In this document: positions 8,601-16,277 of the stretch, piece by piece
Position numbering within the stretch: the first letter of the stretch is position 1
How the letters are laid out: each line of letters starts with the position of its first letter
Assembly (NCBI GenBank): GCA_001632435.1
Contig: KV423915.1
Coordinates: forward strand, 452,643-470,774
From: Calocera cornea HHB12733
Lineage: Eukaryota; Basidiomycota; Dacrymycetes; Dacrymycetales; Dacrymycetaceae
Length of the DNA: 18,132 nt
Direction: 5' to 3'
Made by a program: the position numbers and the translations under genes
Notes under the pieces: generated by a model
Seen by the model: the letters and a program-made list of their open reading frames with translations, nothing else
The model's database searches: none
Told to the model about the DNA's origin: nothing

Positions 8601-10727
8601 TATTGAGAGCGGCGCGCTCGACACGATGCGCGTCGGCGGGAGGCTGGTCACCAAGCGGGAGATCTCGAGGAGTGCCGAGTGTGCGTGGTTCTTTGCTGTG
8701 CTGCTGCCTGGCTCCATGGCTCGAGGCTGATCACGCTCTAGTCGTGCGGCTGCTGGGCGTGCTGTTTACGCAGCTGAGCGTGGCGGACACGCCGTCCGTC
8801 ACCCCGGAACTGCAGCTGGCCAAGCTCGCTCTGGTCACGTCGCAGGACGAGGAAGAAGACAAGCTTCAGCAGGCAGCAAGCCCTGTGGAGACACGGCAGA
8901 ACACGGCACCCAGCTCGGATGCGACGCTCGTCGACCAGCCTATGGACGGCATCGAGTCGCCTGCTGCGCATGCACCTCCCGCGGCAGAAGCGGCAGGCGC
9001 GTCCGGTATGCCCAGTGCGGAGGACGCTGCCGCTCCCAATGCGGTCTCCTCCGACGCTTATTCAACGCCTTCTGCAACCCCCGGCGCCGAGTCCGTACCC
9101 TCGCCCTTGGCAGAGCGCAGCTCGCCCGCTCCTGCGTCCAAGTCGCCCCCGCCATTCGACAGCTCGCCTTCCGTATTGGGCAAGCGAGAACGGGACAGCA
9201 GCGTGCGGCCGAGCCGGTCAATGATGGACATCGACTCGATCCTCGACGGCTCCCAGATCGTGAAATCACCAAAACGAGCCAACACGCTTCCGCCGGCTGA
9301 TGGGCCAGACACAGAGCCTCGGTCATTCAAGCGCGCGATGACGGACCCCATGGAGGTTGACAGCGAGACACAGCAGCGCGCGGTGTCCGCAGATGGGGAG
9401 ATGAGGACAGATGAGGATCACGCGCCCAAGGGGCAGCCGAATGGCGTGGCCGCGACCGCAAAAGCTCCGGAACCACCCAAACGACCACCGCCGTTGCCTC
9501 CCCGCGCATCGACTAAGCGCGTCGAGGTGCAGTCAGACTCGTTCATGATGTTTGGTGCGCGTGTTCCGTTGTTGTGAGAGGCATGCACTGATGGTAGATC
9601 AGGGCGGCAACACGACGTCTCCGAGTGTATGGACAATTGCATGTTTCAGATCGAGGCCGCGCTGAAGCCAGACGAGGACGTCGCAGAACGCAGTTTGGTG
9701 AAACGGTCAGTGCATGCAACCCGTGGTTAACTGTTTCTCATGGCGAACGGATGCCCCCAGGTTGTTCTATGGCAAGCTCAGACAGCGGGTAAGCAGTGGC
9801 GACTCGAGCTCGGTACACATGAGAGACGATCCGTTTGCGCACATCCATATCAACGTCGGAGATGAAGGCTTCGATCTCTACGATGGCTTGGGTGGCTACT
9901 TTGAAGACGAGGTCGAGTACGAAGGCCGCAAGTCCAGGATGGACGTCACGCTCGTCGAGCTCCCGCAGCTCCTGCAAGTCCAGCTCCAGAGGGTGCAGTT
10001 CAATCGGGAAACATTCCAGGCGTACAAGTCCAATGCGTACGTCAAGTTCGGCGAGACTGTGTACCTCGATCGATACCTTGAGACCGCGGACCCGCAGAAG
10101 CGCGAGCGCTCGATCGCAATCAGAAAACAGCTCGATGACTGTCGCAACGAGATCCATCAGTTGACCCAAGATAAGTCTGGATCCTTCCTCGAGGCTATGG
10201 ACAGTACCCGCAAGTTCCTCGATGAGCAGAAGCAAATAGACCTGCCGGAATGGAATAGCGACATTTCCAAGACTTTGGAGTTTGAGCGCCAAGCACTGAG
10301 CCGCCGCATCGAGGAGTTGCGTGTGCATGCTGCTTCCCTCAAGGAAGAGCTTGAGGCTATATGGTCAAACGATAGGACGGCCGAATACGAGCTGTGCTCC
10401 GTTTTCATTCACCGAGGTGGGCGCCTATAAAGCTGTGTCTCCGCCTTACTCATCGCCGTGCAGGAAATCACGCCTTTGGCCATTACTGGCTGTACTCTCG
10501 CATGCTGCCTGATCATCCAGATCAGTGGTTCAAGTACAATGACTCAACAGTCACAGCTGTCAATAAATCAGAGGTCCTCGGCGATCTAACGGGCTCCACA
10601 GCCAATCCGTACTTGGCAAGTGATCCGACTCGTCGCATATTCCTTCAGGCACTAATCATGACTGCTGCAGCTCGTGTACGTCAAGAAAGGTAGTGATGCT
10701 ATTCAGTCTGTGCATCGGCTGGTCTAA
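5669..10727 (+). CDS. UBP2: Ubiquitin C-terminal hydrolase, Ubp2 type
   Basis: This is a cysteine protease of the USP family that removes ubiquitin. Yeast Ubp2 trims K63-linked chains and opposes the HECT ligase Rsp5. Exons are 5669-7053, 7109-7425, 7512-8254, 8320-8680, 8742-9554, 9603-9705, 9761-10416, 10464-10615 and 10671-10727, giving 1528 residues (yeast Ubp2 about 1270). The catalytic Cys box GLDQLGNTCYLNSLLQYF places the Cys near 878. The Ubp2-typical FGRQHDVSECMDNCMF follows, then the His box HRGNHAFGHYWLYS (His ~1466) and WFKYNDS with the third catalytic residue (~1486). The N-terminus (~1-460) is extremely Pro/Ala-rich. Residues ~570-880 carry repeated AY-x-x-LG modules. A ~250-residue Ser/Pro/Ala-rich insertion (exon 5) separates the Cys box from the FGRQHD motif. 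Exon 7 encodes coiled-coil-like stretches (QALSRRIEELR...LKEELEAI). The ATG at 5669 has A at -3 and G at +4; the frame extends upstream but with no earlier ATG. The last intron is GC-AG. All catalytic residues are present, so the gene looks intact. Confidence 0.94.
6625..6654 (+). repeat. 12-bp coding tandem repeat (Gln/Thr/Gly-rich)
   Basis: CCAGACCCAGGG occurs twice in a row followed by a partial third unit, and encodes a QTQGQTQGQQ tract in the disordered N-terminal part of the deubiquitinase. The unit keeps the frame, so copy-number change would alter length without breaking the protein. Confidence 0.7.
10616..10670 (+). other. GC-AG intron, last intron of the Ubp2-type gene
   Basis: The exon ends ...TACTTG and is followed by GCAAGT rather than GTAAGT. 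The acceptor is CTGCTGCAG and the length is 55 bp. Removing it joins NPYL to LVYVKKG, a join that matches the NPYFLVYVK-like C-terminal strand of USP domains and leads to a stop 15 codons later. Without it the frame loses that strand. GC-AG introns are a known minor spliceosomal class with an otherwise strong donor, as here. Confidence 0.75.
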
Positions 10728-11641
10728 GCTGTTATGCACGCTACTTACCTCACGATCATAATCGATGATGCTGCCTTTGCCCTGCCCCCTACGCCACCTT
10801 GAGTCATCAGCGACTGAAGCTGACGTAAAGCTCAAACATGCTTCCTAAATGAGATGCTTCCTTTCTTCTTTGTCCTCGGTGGCGACCAGTCAACTAGCCA
10901 CATCGGGTATCTACAAGATCTAGTAAACCGACACAACCGGTGGACAATCGAGTGCGGTCTCAAGCGGCTGATCTGGTGCGTGGGCCCGCGTGGTCGTCTC
11001 CGTCCGAAATCTTTGGAAATCTTTCGCTTGGCTGACGTCGTCACACCCTCGCTCGGCCGCTGCGCGTCCATCTTCCTATATGCTCGCCGCCTCCGACCGC
11101 ACACCATATCATGACGGACCGAATTCCATTTAGAGTTGAGGAGGGGTTGCACCGCCGCAGGCCATTCAGGGCCTGCCCCGCAAACCATCCGAAGCGAGCC
11201 ACCTCCGGATTCCCTCGCTCTCGCTGTCTTTGGCGCTCTTGTCAAATTGCATCAAAGAAGTCAGGACGCTCGATCTACTGAGTTCAAATCTGAGAAAAGC
11301 ACGCTAACCAAGGATCCACTCGCGGGGCTAAGCTGGTCTTCGTCAAGCGCCCTCAACCGTATACCTGTCCTGCGACCACACATCGACGGACGCGGAGGAT
11401 CGTCGTCATTTCGGCCCTAACCCACGCGCTCTCCCGGGGCGACCGAGCCAGCGAATGCCCTCCGAATAGGCTATAGGAGGTCTCGGCGGCCCACGTAGGC
11501 GGTTGGTAATGTTCCGCACCTTGCGATTGGTATGCTGGTGTTGTCCGCTGACCACGCCGGAACCCGGAATTTCTCGTTAAAATCCAGGGTCTGCGTTCCC
11601 TATCCCGGCGTACTGATGACACGCATCTCTCTACCGAGACG
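10728..11641. other. Intergenic, no gene recognised
   Basis: Several open frames of 60-137 codons lie on both strands, but none combines an ATG, splice sites and a protein-like composition. The first part should be the 3' untranslated region of the deubiquitinase gene. The last part leads into the promoter of the next plus-strand gene. Confidence 0.4.
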
Positions 11642-11649
11642 TATAAAAG
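11642..11649 (+). promoter_or_regulatory. TATA box (TATAAAAG)
   Basis: A consensus TATA box lies 98 bases upstream of the ATG at 11740, leaving room for a leader of roughly 60-70 bases. This suggests a regulated gene rather than a housekeeping one; the Ubp2-type gene has no such box. Confidence 0.7.
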
Positions 11650-11739
11650 GACGCACTCAACGGGGTAGCGCTCGGTATCTCGACACCTGACAAGCGTTTC
11701 AATCAGTCCACGAGTCGAGCGCTACACTTCCAAATCCTA

Positions 11740-12376
11740 ATGAGCAAGCCTCACGCCGACGACGTTATGGAGTCCCAGCTTTATTCTCTTCTCGCGAGGC
11801 ACGACCAAATCGAATCGGTTGTGCCCAACATCGACACCGTTGTTCCCCGCCTGCTTGCCGAGCTTGGTGGGTACCAGGCCAGCACGAAAGCCAAAGTCAA
11901 GGTATCCAGCTTGGTGTTCATGTCCGATCTGTCCTTCACTTTCGAGGGAATCAAGAAGACATTCGAAGGCAAGAACGTTGGTGTACCTCTGGTCGGAGGT
12001 ACGAACTTCACTTCTCATGATTGTGAACATCTCACACGATTCTTCTGACATGCCAGGAGGCTGCGCTTACGGCACCTTGTACTATAATGACCTCCGCGAC
12101 TTGGAAGGAAAGTGCGAGCTACAGATCATCACTACAATCTTGGCTCTGAACATCAACTTCCTCCACTCGGGCAAAACGTTCGCGACGGTAAGCAGTGCCA
12201 TTCTACCGTCTGTAGCACTGTTTTGAATCACCCCCTCGTTGTAGTTCATCGGTATGATGCGAAACTCCGCTGACGAGTGTAAGCAACCTGATGAGAAATC
12301 GGCAGGTGTCTATCCCGGGTTGAGCGCTGCCAACGGAATATTTTCCGGACAGGGCAAGTGGTCCAGCGACGCCTGA
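11740..12376 (+). CDS. Small single-domain protein, possibly VapA/VapB-like fold
   Basis: Exons are 11740-11998, 12057-12187 and 12245-12376, with introns of 58 and 57 bp (donors GTACGA and GTAAGC, acceptors GCCAG and TTGTAG). They give 173 residues with consistent phases. There is no signal peptide or membrane segment, so the protein is predicted cytosolic. After a ~55-residue acidic/hydrophobic N-terminus comes a region likely to form beta strands: VSSLVFMSDLSFTFEG, VPLVGGGCAYGTLYYNDL, and a Gly-rich end (NGIFSGQGKW). The order of a GGG-x-x-x-GT-x-Y-x-D-L turn, hydrophobic strands and a closing G-x-G-x-W resembles the VapA/VapB-like family, known from actinobacteria and with relatives in fungi. 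This is a pattern match from memory and not secure. It gives no ground for a virulence role. If the third exon is wrong, the C-terminus would change but the first 130 residues would not. Confidence 0.72.
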
Positions 12377-13359
12377 GGATGGATTTAAGGACTGGATGGC
12401 CTGAGCGCTAGACGTTTGGGATACTTCATCAGTAGCATGTACTATCGTAGTTGTGTTCTTTGGGACAAGCCATTGGTTCGGGTGATCACTGTGTCTGGAA
12501 TCAACAATAACAACAAAGCGACCACTTCAATGAGGCCGAACACTGTCTGGTTTGTGGTCCATAGATCTCTTCCCTCTCAGAAAACAATACGGACTACCTA
12601 GGAAACGCGAGCCACGAATGGTAACGCGTGTCATGCGAAGTGTATCGGAGAAAAGGAGTGCACAATTGCCAACGCGGCCTTTATTTCCCATCCTTCCGAA
12701 AGCCGGGAAAGTACATGTTCCGAGCTCGCTTCCGAAGATTGCGGATCCGCAGGCACACCCGACCGCAAACATAAGCCGTAACCAAAATCGGTTAGGCCTG
12801 GGTTTCACGGGCCTCCACTCTCTGTCGACCGAATGAGTCGCGCGTCAGCAGGGGGCCCAGGCTCTACTCCGAAGACCTCCAGTGAATTGCATCGATAGCT
12901 GACTGGGTAAATGTGGTAACGCTAACAATAGGGGGGCAGAGGTGGAGGCAATCCCCGCCTGCGCTCGAGAAAATGGCATTTTCTCTCCAGACAGTTTCAA
13001 GATTTCTAGGCTGCACCATTGTTTGCAAGGTTGAGATTCAATGAAAGACCAGTGCCCTATCTCTCAACAGGAACTATGGCAATACTGTACCCCAGTGACA
13101 AAGTTACTGAAGTAAGCTCGGAAACTCTCCCAAAGGGTTCAAGCCGGCTGGACTGTTAGGGTTACTACACTCTGTGCACAAGGCTCAGAACGTGATCCGT
13201 TGGAAGCGGACCACGCACAGTTCTGTAGCGCTCCCCCCCAACAGCAGCTCTCTTCATGGGTAAGCACCTGGGGGTTGCCATCTGACGATTATGAATTACT
13301 TACTTACCAGCTCTTCCCCTCTCTTCGACAACCGTACTGCCAAGGACTGGCACACTCTC
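12377..13359. other. Intergenic, no gene recognised
   Basis: Nothing here can be supported as a gene. Open frames of 73-94 codons between about 12416 and 13421 either start at non-ATG codons or lack motifs and splice partners. GC content is visibly lower than in the coding regions. The first part should contain the 3' untranslated region of the preceding gene. Confidence 0.4.
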
Positions 13360-13382
13360 CTCACAGCACTATGTGCTGTGAG
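13360..13382. repeat. Perfect palindrome, 10-bp arms, 3-bp loop
   Basis: CTCACAGCAC, the loop TAT, and GTGCTGTGAG form a perfect inverted repeat. It sits exactly at the left edge of the MITE-like element; its right half is also the outermost part of that element's inverted arm. It could be a transposase-recognised end or a hairpin left by insertion. Confidence 0.7.
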
Positions 13383-13909
13383 AGAAGTTATCCGCCAGAA
13401 TGCCCACTCCGAGATGCGTAAATGCTAGAATGCCCATTCCAATTCAAAAAGCTAGAATGCCCGTCATGTACGACACGTCCATTTCTTTGCATTCAACTAC
13501 ATTTTATCAGACCAAGCCATTAGCGAATAAGATGGTCCTCAGTTTGAACGCAAACACCAGACAGGAGAGCCCTCTGTGAGAATTCCCAGTTCAAATAGCA
13601 GAATTGCCTGCAGTCCTGGTCGCGGAAAGTGCGACTTTAGAGGGAGATCATTCCAAAAGAATAAGGGAGCATATCGTCTCTACAGAGCACAGAAGAGATG
13701 CGAGAATTGGTGGGTCAGGCCGCCAGGCAGCAGCTATGACTTTTCAACCCAATATAGCAGGATATTTGTGCAGTTCAACTTGCACAAAATGTTGATCATC
13801 GGAAAGTAGACCGGCACTCACTATTGTAGACGCGTCATGCATGGCGGGCCTTCTGGCATTCACGCGTCTCGGAGCGGGCATTCTGGCGGATAACTCGTAG
13901 TCGCAGCAC
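13373..13909. mobile_element. MITE-like non-coding element with long imperfect inverted repeats
   Basis: The left arm (13373-13480) and the reverse complement of the right arm (13829-13909) share AGTTATCCGCCAGAATGCCC and then CTCCGAGAYGCGTRAATGC, ending in GAYRCGTC. The left arm carries about 27 extra bases containing another copy of the GCTAGAATGCCC motif. The interior of about 350 bp has no convincing coding sequence. Size, structure and lack of an ORF fit a miniature inverted-repeat transposable element. I could not identify a clear target-site duplication, so the superfamily is unassigned. Confidence 0.65.
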
Positions 13910-13992
13910 TACACACTTGACTCGGTCGAGGGACTTCCTGTTGCTCCTGTAGTTAGCTTGTCATTTGGAGGTTAATGAGACATTGTTCAGAT

Positions 13993-14090
13993 CCGAGATA
14001 TCCGCCAAAACTACCCGCTCTGACACGCATAAATGCTAGGTTGCCTGTTTCACAAAAAAAGGCTAGAATGCCCATCATGCGTGACGCGTC
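13993..14090 (+). repeat. Extra, diverged copy of the MITE arm
   Basis: This stretch parallels the left arm of the element at 13373-13480: ATATCCGCCAAAAC for TTATCCGCCAGAAT, CGCATAAATGCTAG for TGCGTAAATGCTAG, an A-rich spacer, then GGCTAGAATGCCCATCATG and GACGCGTCC. It has the same orientation as the left arm and no matching inverted partner in the window. It is probably a solo arm or a truncated second element. Confidence 0.6.
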
Positions 14091-14328
14091 CATCTTGTCA
14101 CGTGCCCATCTACTTTCTGACGCTTGACAGTATGTGCAAGAGGAAAACACAATGTTGTACTATACGTACAATTAAAATTCAGTACAGAGCTAAAGTACGA
14201 CTTCTTGGCGATCTAACTGCCTATCTTGTAGCTCTGTTTGTTTGAGTTTCAGAGGAGCCGCTCCACTTTCAATCTGGAGGGAGCATCTGCACCTAATGCT
14301 GTACGATGCCTGAGCAATACTGAAGGCA

Positions 14329-14487
14329 ATGCTGCCGTTGAAAGTCGTCACAGATCATAATTCCTCAGCAGCCGTAAACAAGTTCAATAATGACAACCTT
14401 ATCGCCCGCGAGATGGGCCGGTTCTTCAAGTTACATATAGCTTTTCGGCATCCCCAGCACATCCCGGACGAGTCCGTCCGAGCTCCG
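14329..14487 (+). pseudogene. Possible relic of a Ty3/Gypsy-type RNase H
   Basis: The frame reads PLKVVTDHNSS near its start and RHPQHIPDESVRAP near its end, with R-x-x-GRFFKL between. In Ty3/Gypsy reverse transcriptases the RNase H region has a TDH-S motif, a later R-x-x-RW-x-x-x-L stretch and a closing H-x-PG-x-x-N-x-x-AD-x-L-S-R. The order and spacing match loosely. No reverse transcriptase or integrase is seen alongside, so this could be chance. It is given as a weak call because the surrounding 13.3-16.1 kb is rich in repeats. Confidence 0.3.
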
Positions 14488-14553
14488 TGCTTCCTCTCCT
14501 CAACCGCGACGGTAGCAAGCTTCTTAAGTATTTCAACACAGCTCCTCACGTGG

Positions 14554-14622
14554 GACCTTTAGAGCTGGGGCGAGTGCGCGCAATCTGTGGGTTGATGACT
14601 GCGGACGGCGTGGCATGAGTAC
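14554..14622 (+). repeat. 69-bp dispersed repeat, copy A (decayed)
   Basis: This copy aligns without gaps to 15825-15893. In the right-hand 47 bases the core TGGGTTGATGAC is identical and most differences are transitions, with this copy carrying T or A where the other has C or G (for example CTGCGGACGGCGTGG against CCGCGGGCGGCGCGG). That bias is typical of cytosine deamination in methylated or RIP-like repeat DNA. The source element is not identified. Confidence 0.6.
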
Positions 14623-14958
14623 AAAGTTACACTAGTCATTCTGCTGGTAAACCACCCCCCTACTACTCGATAAGCCGATGGTGTGGATGATAAGTAATGT
14701 GCTATCGGGTGGAGACCCAGCAAACATGCCAATATTTTAGCTGGAGATTTCGGGCAATCTCGATCGACCGAGTTTATTCCCGAGAATGAGCAGTGAGGTC
14801 TGATTGATGTAATTTCCCATTCCGAATCCAAGCAAAGTAATGGATGACTCCCACCGGAACTCGAGTCCCTCAAACACTCCGTGCCTGTATCGCTGATTAG
14901 ATTAATCAGAACATCTTCTCGCTTTTCTCGGGATCTGAATTCCGAGTCGACACGACCT

Positions 14959-14965
14959 ATAAAGA
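14959..14965 (+). promoter_or_regulatory. TATA box (TATAAAG)
   Basis: This box lies 86 bases before the ATG at 15045. Between them is a pyrimidine-rich stretch followed by an A-rich ACACCAACAGAGAGCAGA leader, the usual layout of highly expressed basidiomycete genes for secreted products. Confidence 0.7.
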
Positions 14966-15044
14966 CTGGTTGCCTACCTGTCCACGTTTCAAACCACTTT
15001 CCCTTTCTACCCGCCTCTTCTCATCAACACCAACAGAGAGCAGA

Positions 15045-15261
15045 ATGAACACTCGCATGCTTCTCAAGACCCTCTTCGCTGCGGTCCTCTTGGGTCTGGT
15101 CAAGGGCCTTCCTGCTGCTCCTGCTGCATTGGAGGCAAGGGAGCCTGTTCCCGTGAGTAGGCGGTAGCATCATTACGGCATTTATCCGTTCTAACCACCA
15201 CGAGGTAAAGACGATCATTAGACCACCTACGTGCATCGGCGTTGACTGCCATATTGATTAA
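15045..15261 (+). CDS. Small predicted secreted peptide (54 residues, two Cys)
   Basis: Exons are 15045-15152 and 15205-15261, split by a 52-bp intron (donor GTGAGT, branch CTAAC, acceptor CACGAG). The product starts MNTRMLLKTL, has a hydrophobic core FAAVLLGLV and a likely signal-peptidase region GLPAAPA. A short spacer ALEAREPVP follows, and the C-terminus is RPPTCIGVDCHID. If the signal is cleaved near residues 22-28, the mature part is only about 26-32 residues with a C-x4-C pair able to form one disulfide. I do not recognise the family. It could be a secreted signalling or defence peptide, or the precursor of a processed peptide. TATA box, leader, signal peptide and intron together support a real gene. 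The alternative acceptor at 15222 gives a frame ending after seven codons without Cys, which is less convincing. Confidence 0.6.
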
Positions 15262-15604
15262 TGTTCGCGAAGCTAGTACGTTCACCCTTTCTACCTCGTT
15301 CTGTACTCAAGCATGGCTGAGCCCTTTGGAAAGCTGTGGGAAGGACTGTAGTGTCTACTTAGTAACAAATCGTGTACTCCCGCCGGGGCCGGAAGTGAAC
15401 CGAAGCGGGCGTGTTGAGAGTCCACGCGAGTACTTATCAGCTGTTCAATCGTGTCGCATCCCAACCGCTTGGCGAGCTGTCTCATGCTTGCAGTACGCTA
15501 TCCATTCTTGCTACTGCAAAACAGTCCTCTCGTTCAGCAGTTGGATAAAGCAGGCGATTGTCCCGCAGCCGCGCGTCCTGCCCTAACCTCGTGCTCAGAA
15601 GCAC

Positions 15605-16096
15605 ATGTTTTTCCGGCTAACGGAAGGGAGCGCTGATCTGCTCGCTTGTCTTCGCGTAGAGCCGAGTCTTCGCATCACCTCTTGTTGCATTCCCACATAT
15701 GCGAAGAGTTGCGACATAGCAATGGCAAGGGTGAAAGCCTTTCCGGACGACAAGCAAGAAATGAATTCCCTGGGACCCATTGCCGTCTCTCCGAACGCTT
15801 TGCGATTAGATTCTGATAGAAACAGACTTTTAGCGCTCGCGCTCGAGCGAGCGATCCGTGGGTTGATGACCGCGGGCGGCGCGGGGCGAGTACTGCCAGT
15901 ACAATACTATAAATCAGCCACCTCAGTAGACTGGGATCATCTCAGATGCTTTGATGACTGGAATCCAGATTATCTGGGGAGCGAAGCCATCCTCCCGCGT
16001 AAGAGGGATTTGGAGGGATCATCGACCGATATCCCTGAGATTATCCCGGGTCTCGTTCATCAGACGACCTTTCGCGTGACGTGCGCGAAGCCTTAA
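15605..16096 (+). other. 163-codon open frame of unknown status
   Basis: This is an ATG-initiated open frame in the repeat-rich region. It shows no signal peptide, membrane segment or motif that I recognise. It contains the better-preserved copy of the 69-bp dispersed repeat (15825-15893), so part of it comes from a repeated element. It could be a chance frame, a TE remnant or an unspliced exon. A TATAAAT at about 15909 lies inside it with no good ATG downstream. The rest of 15262-16277 holds nothing else I can name. Confidence 0.2.
15825..15893 (+). repeat. 69-bp dispersed repeat, copy B (less decayed)
   Basis: This is the partner of 14554-14622, in the same orientation 1.27 kb away. It keeps the CpG-rich version (CCGCGGGCGGCGCGG). 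It could be the two ends of a decayed element or two independent insertions. The secreted-peptide gene lies between the copies. Confidence 0.6.
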
Positions 16097-16277
16097 CGTG
16101 ATTGTTGGGGGCGAAGCGATAGATCGCACTGTCCAGCCTGCGAACAGAGTCAGTATACACCGAGGAGCACCTCTCACACCAGAGCACAATAGACAGGAAT
16201 TTTAATTAAAAGAATATCTAAACCGTCCCCCTGACTGCTATTCATGAGCCAAACTTCTACCCATCCAAGCTAGACTA

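Noticed and set aside
10832..11622. Minus-strand frames of 137 and 89 codons and plus-strand frames of 86 and 94 codons
   Set aside because: Basic, low-complexity products without recognisable domains. They overlap each other on opposite strands with no splice support.
12527..12836. Overlapping 93-94-codon frames on both strands
   Set aside because: Both start at GTG rather than ATG, neither has motifs or splice partners, and they are near-mirror frames of the same DNA.
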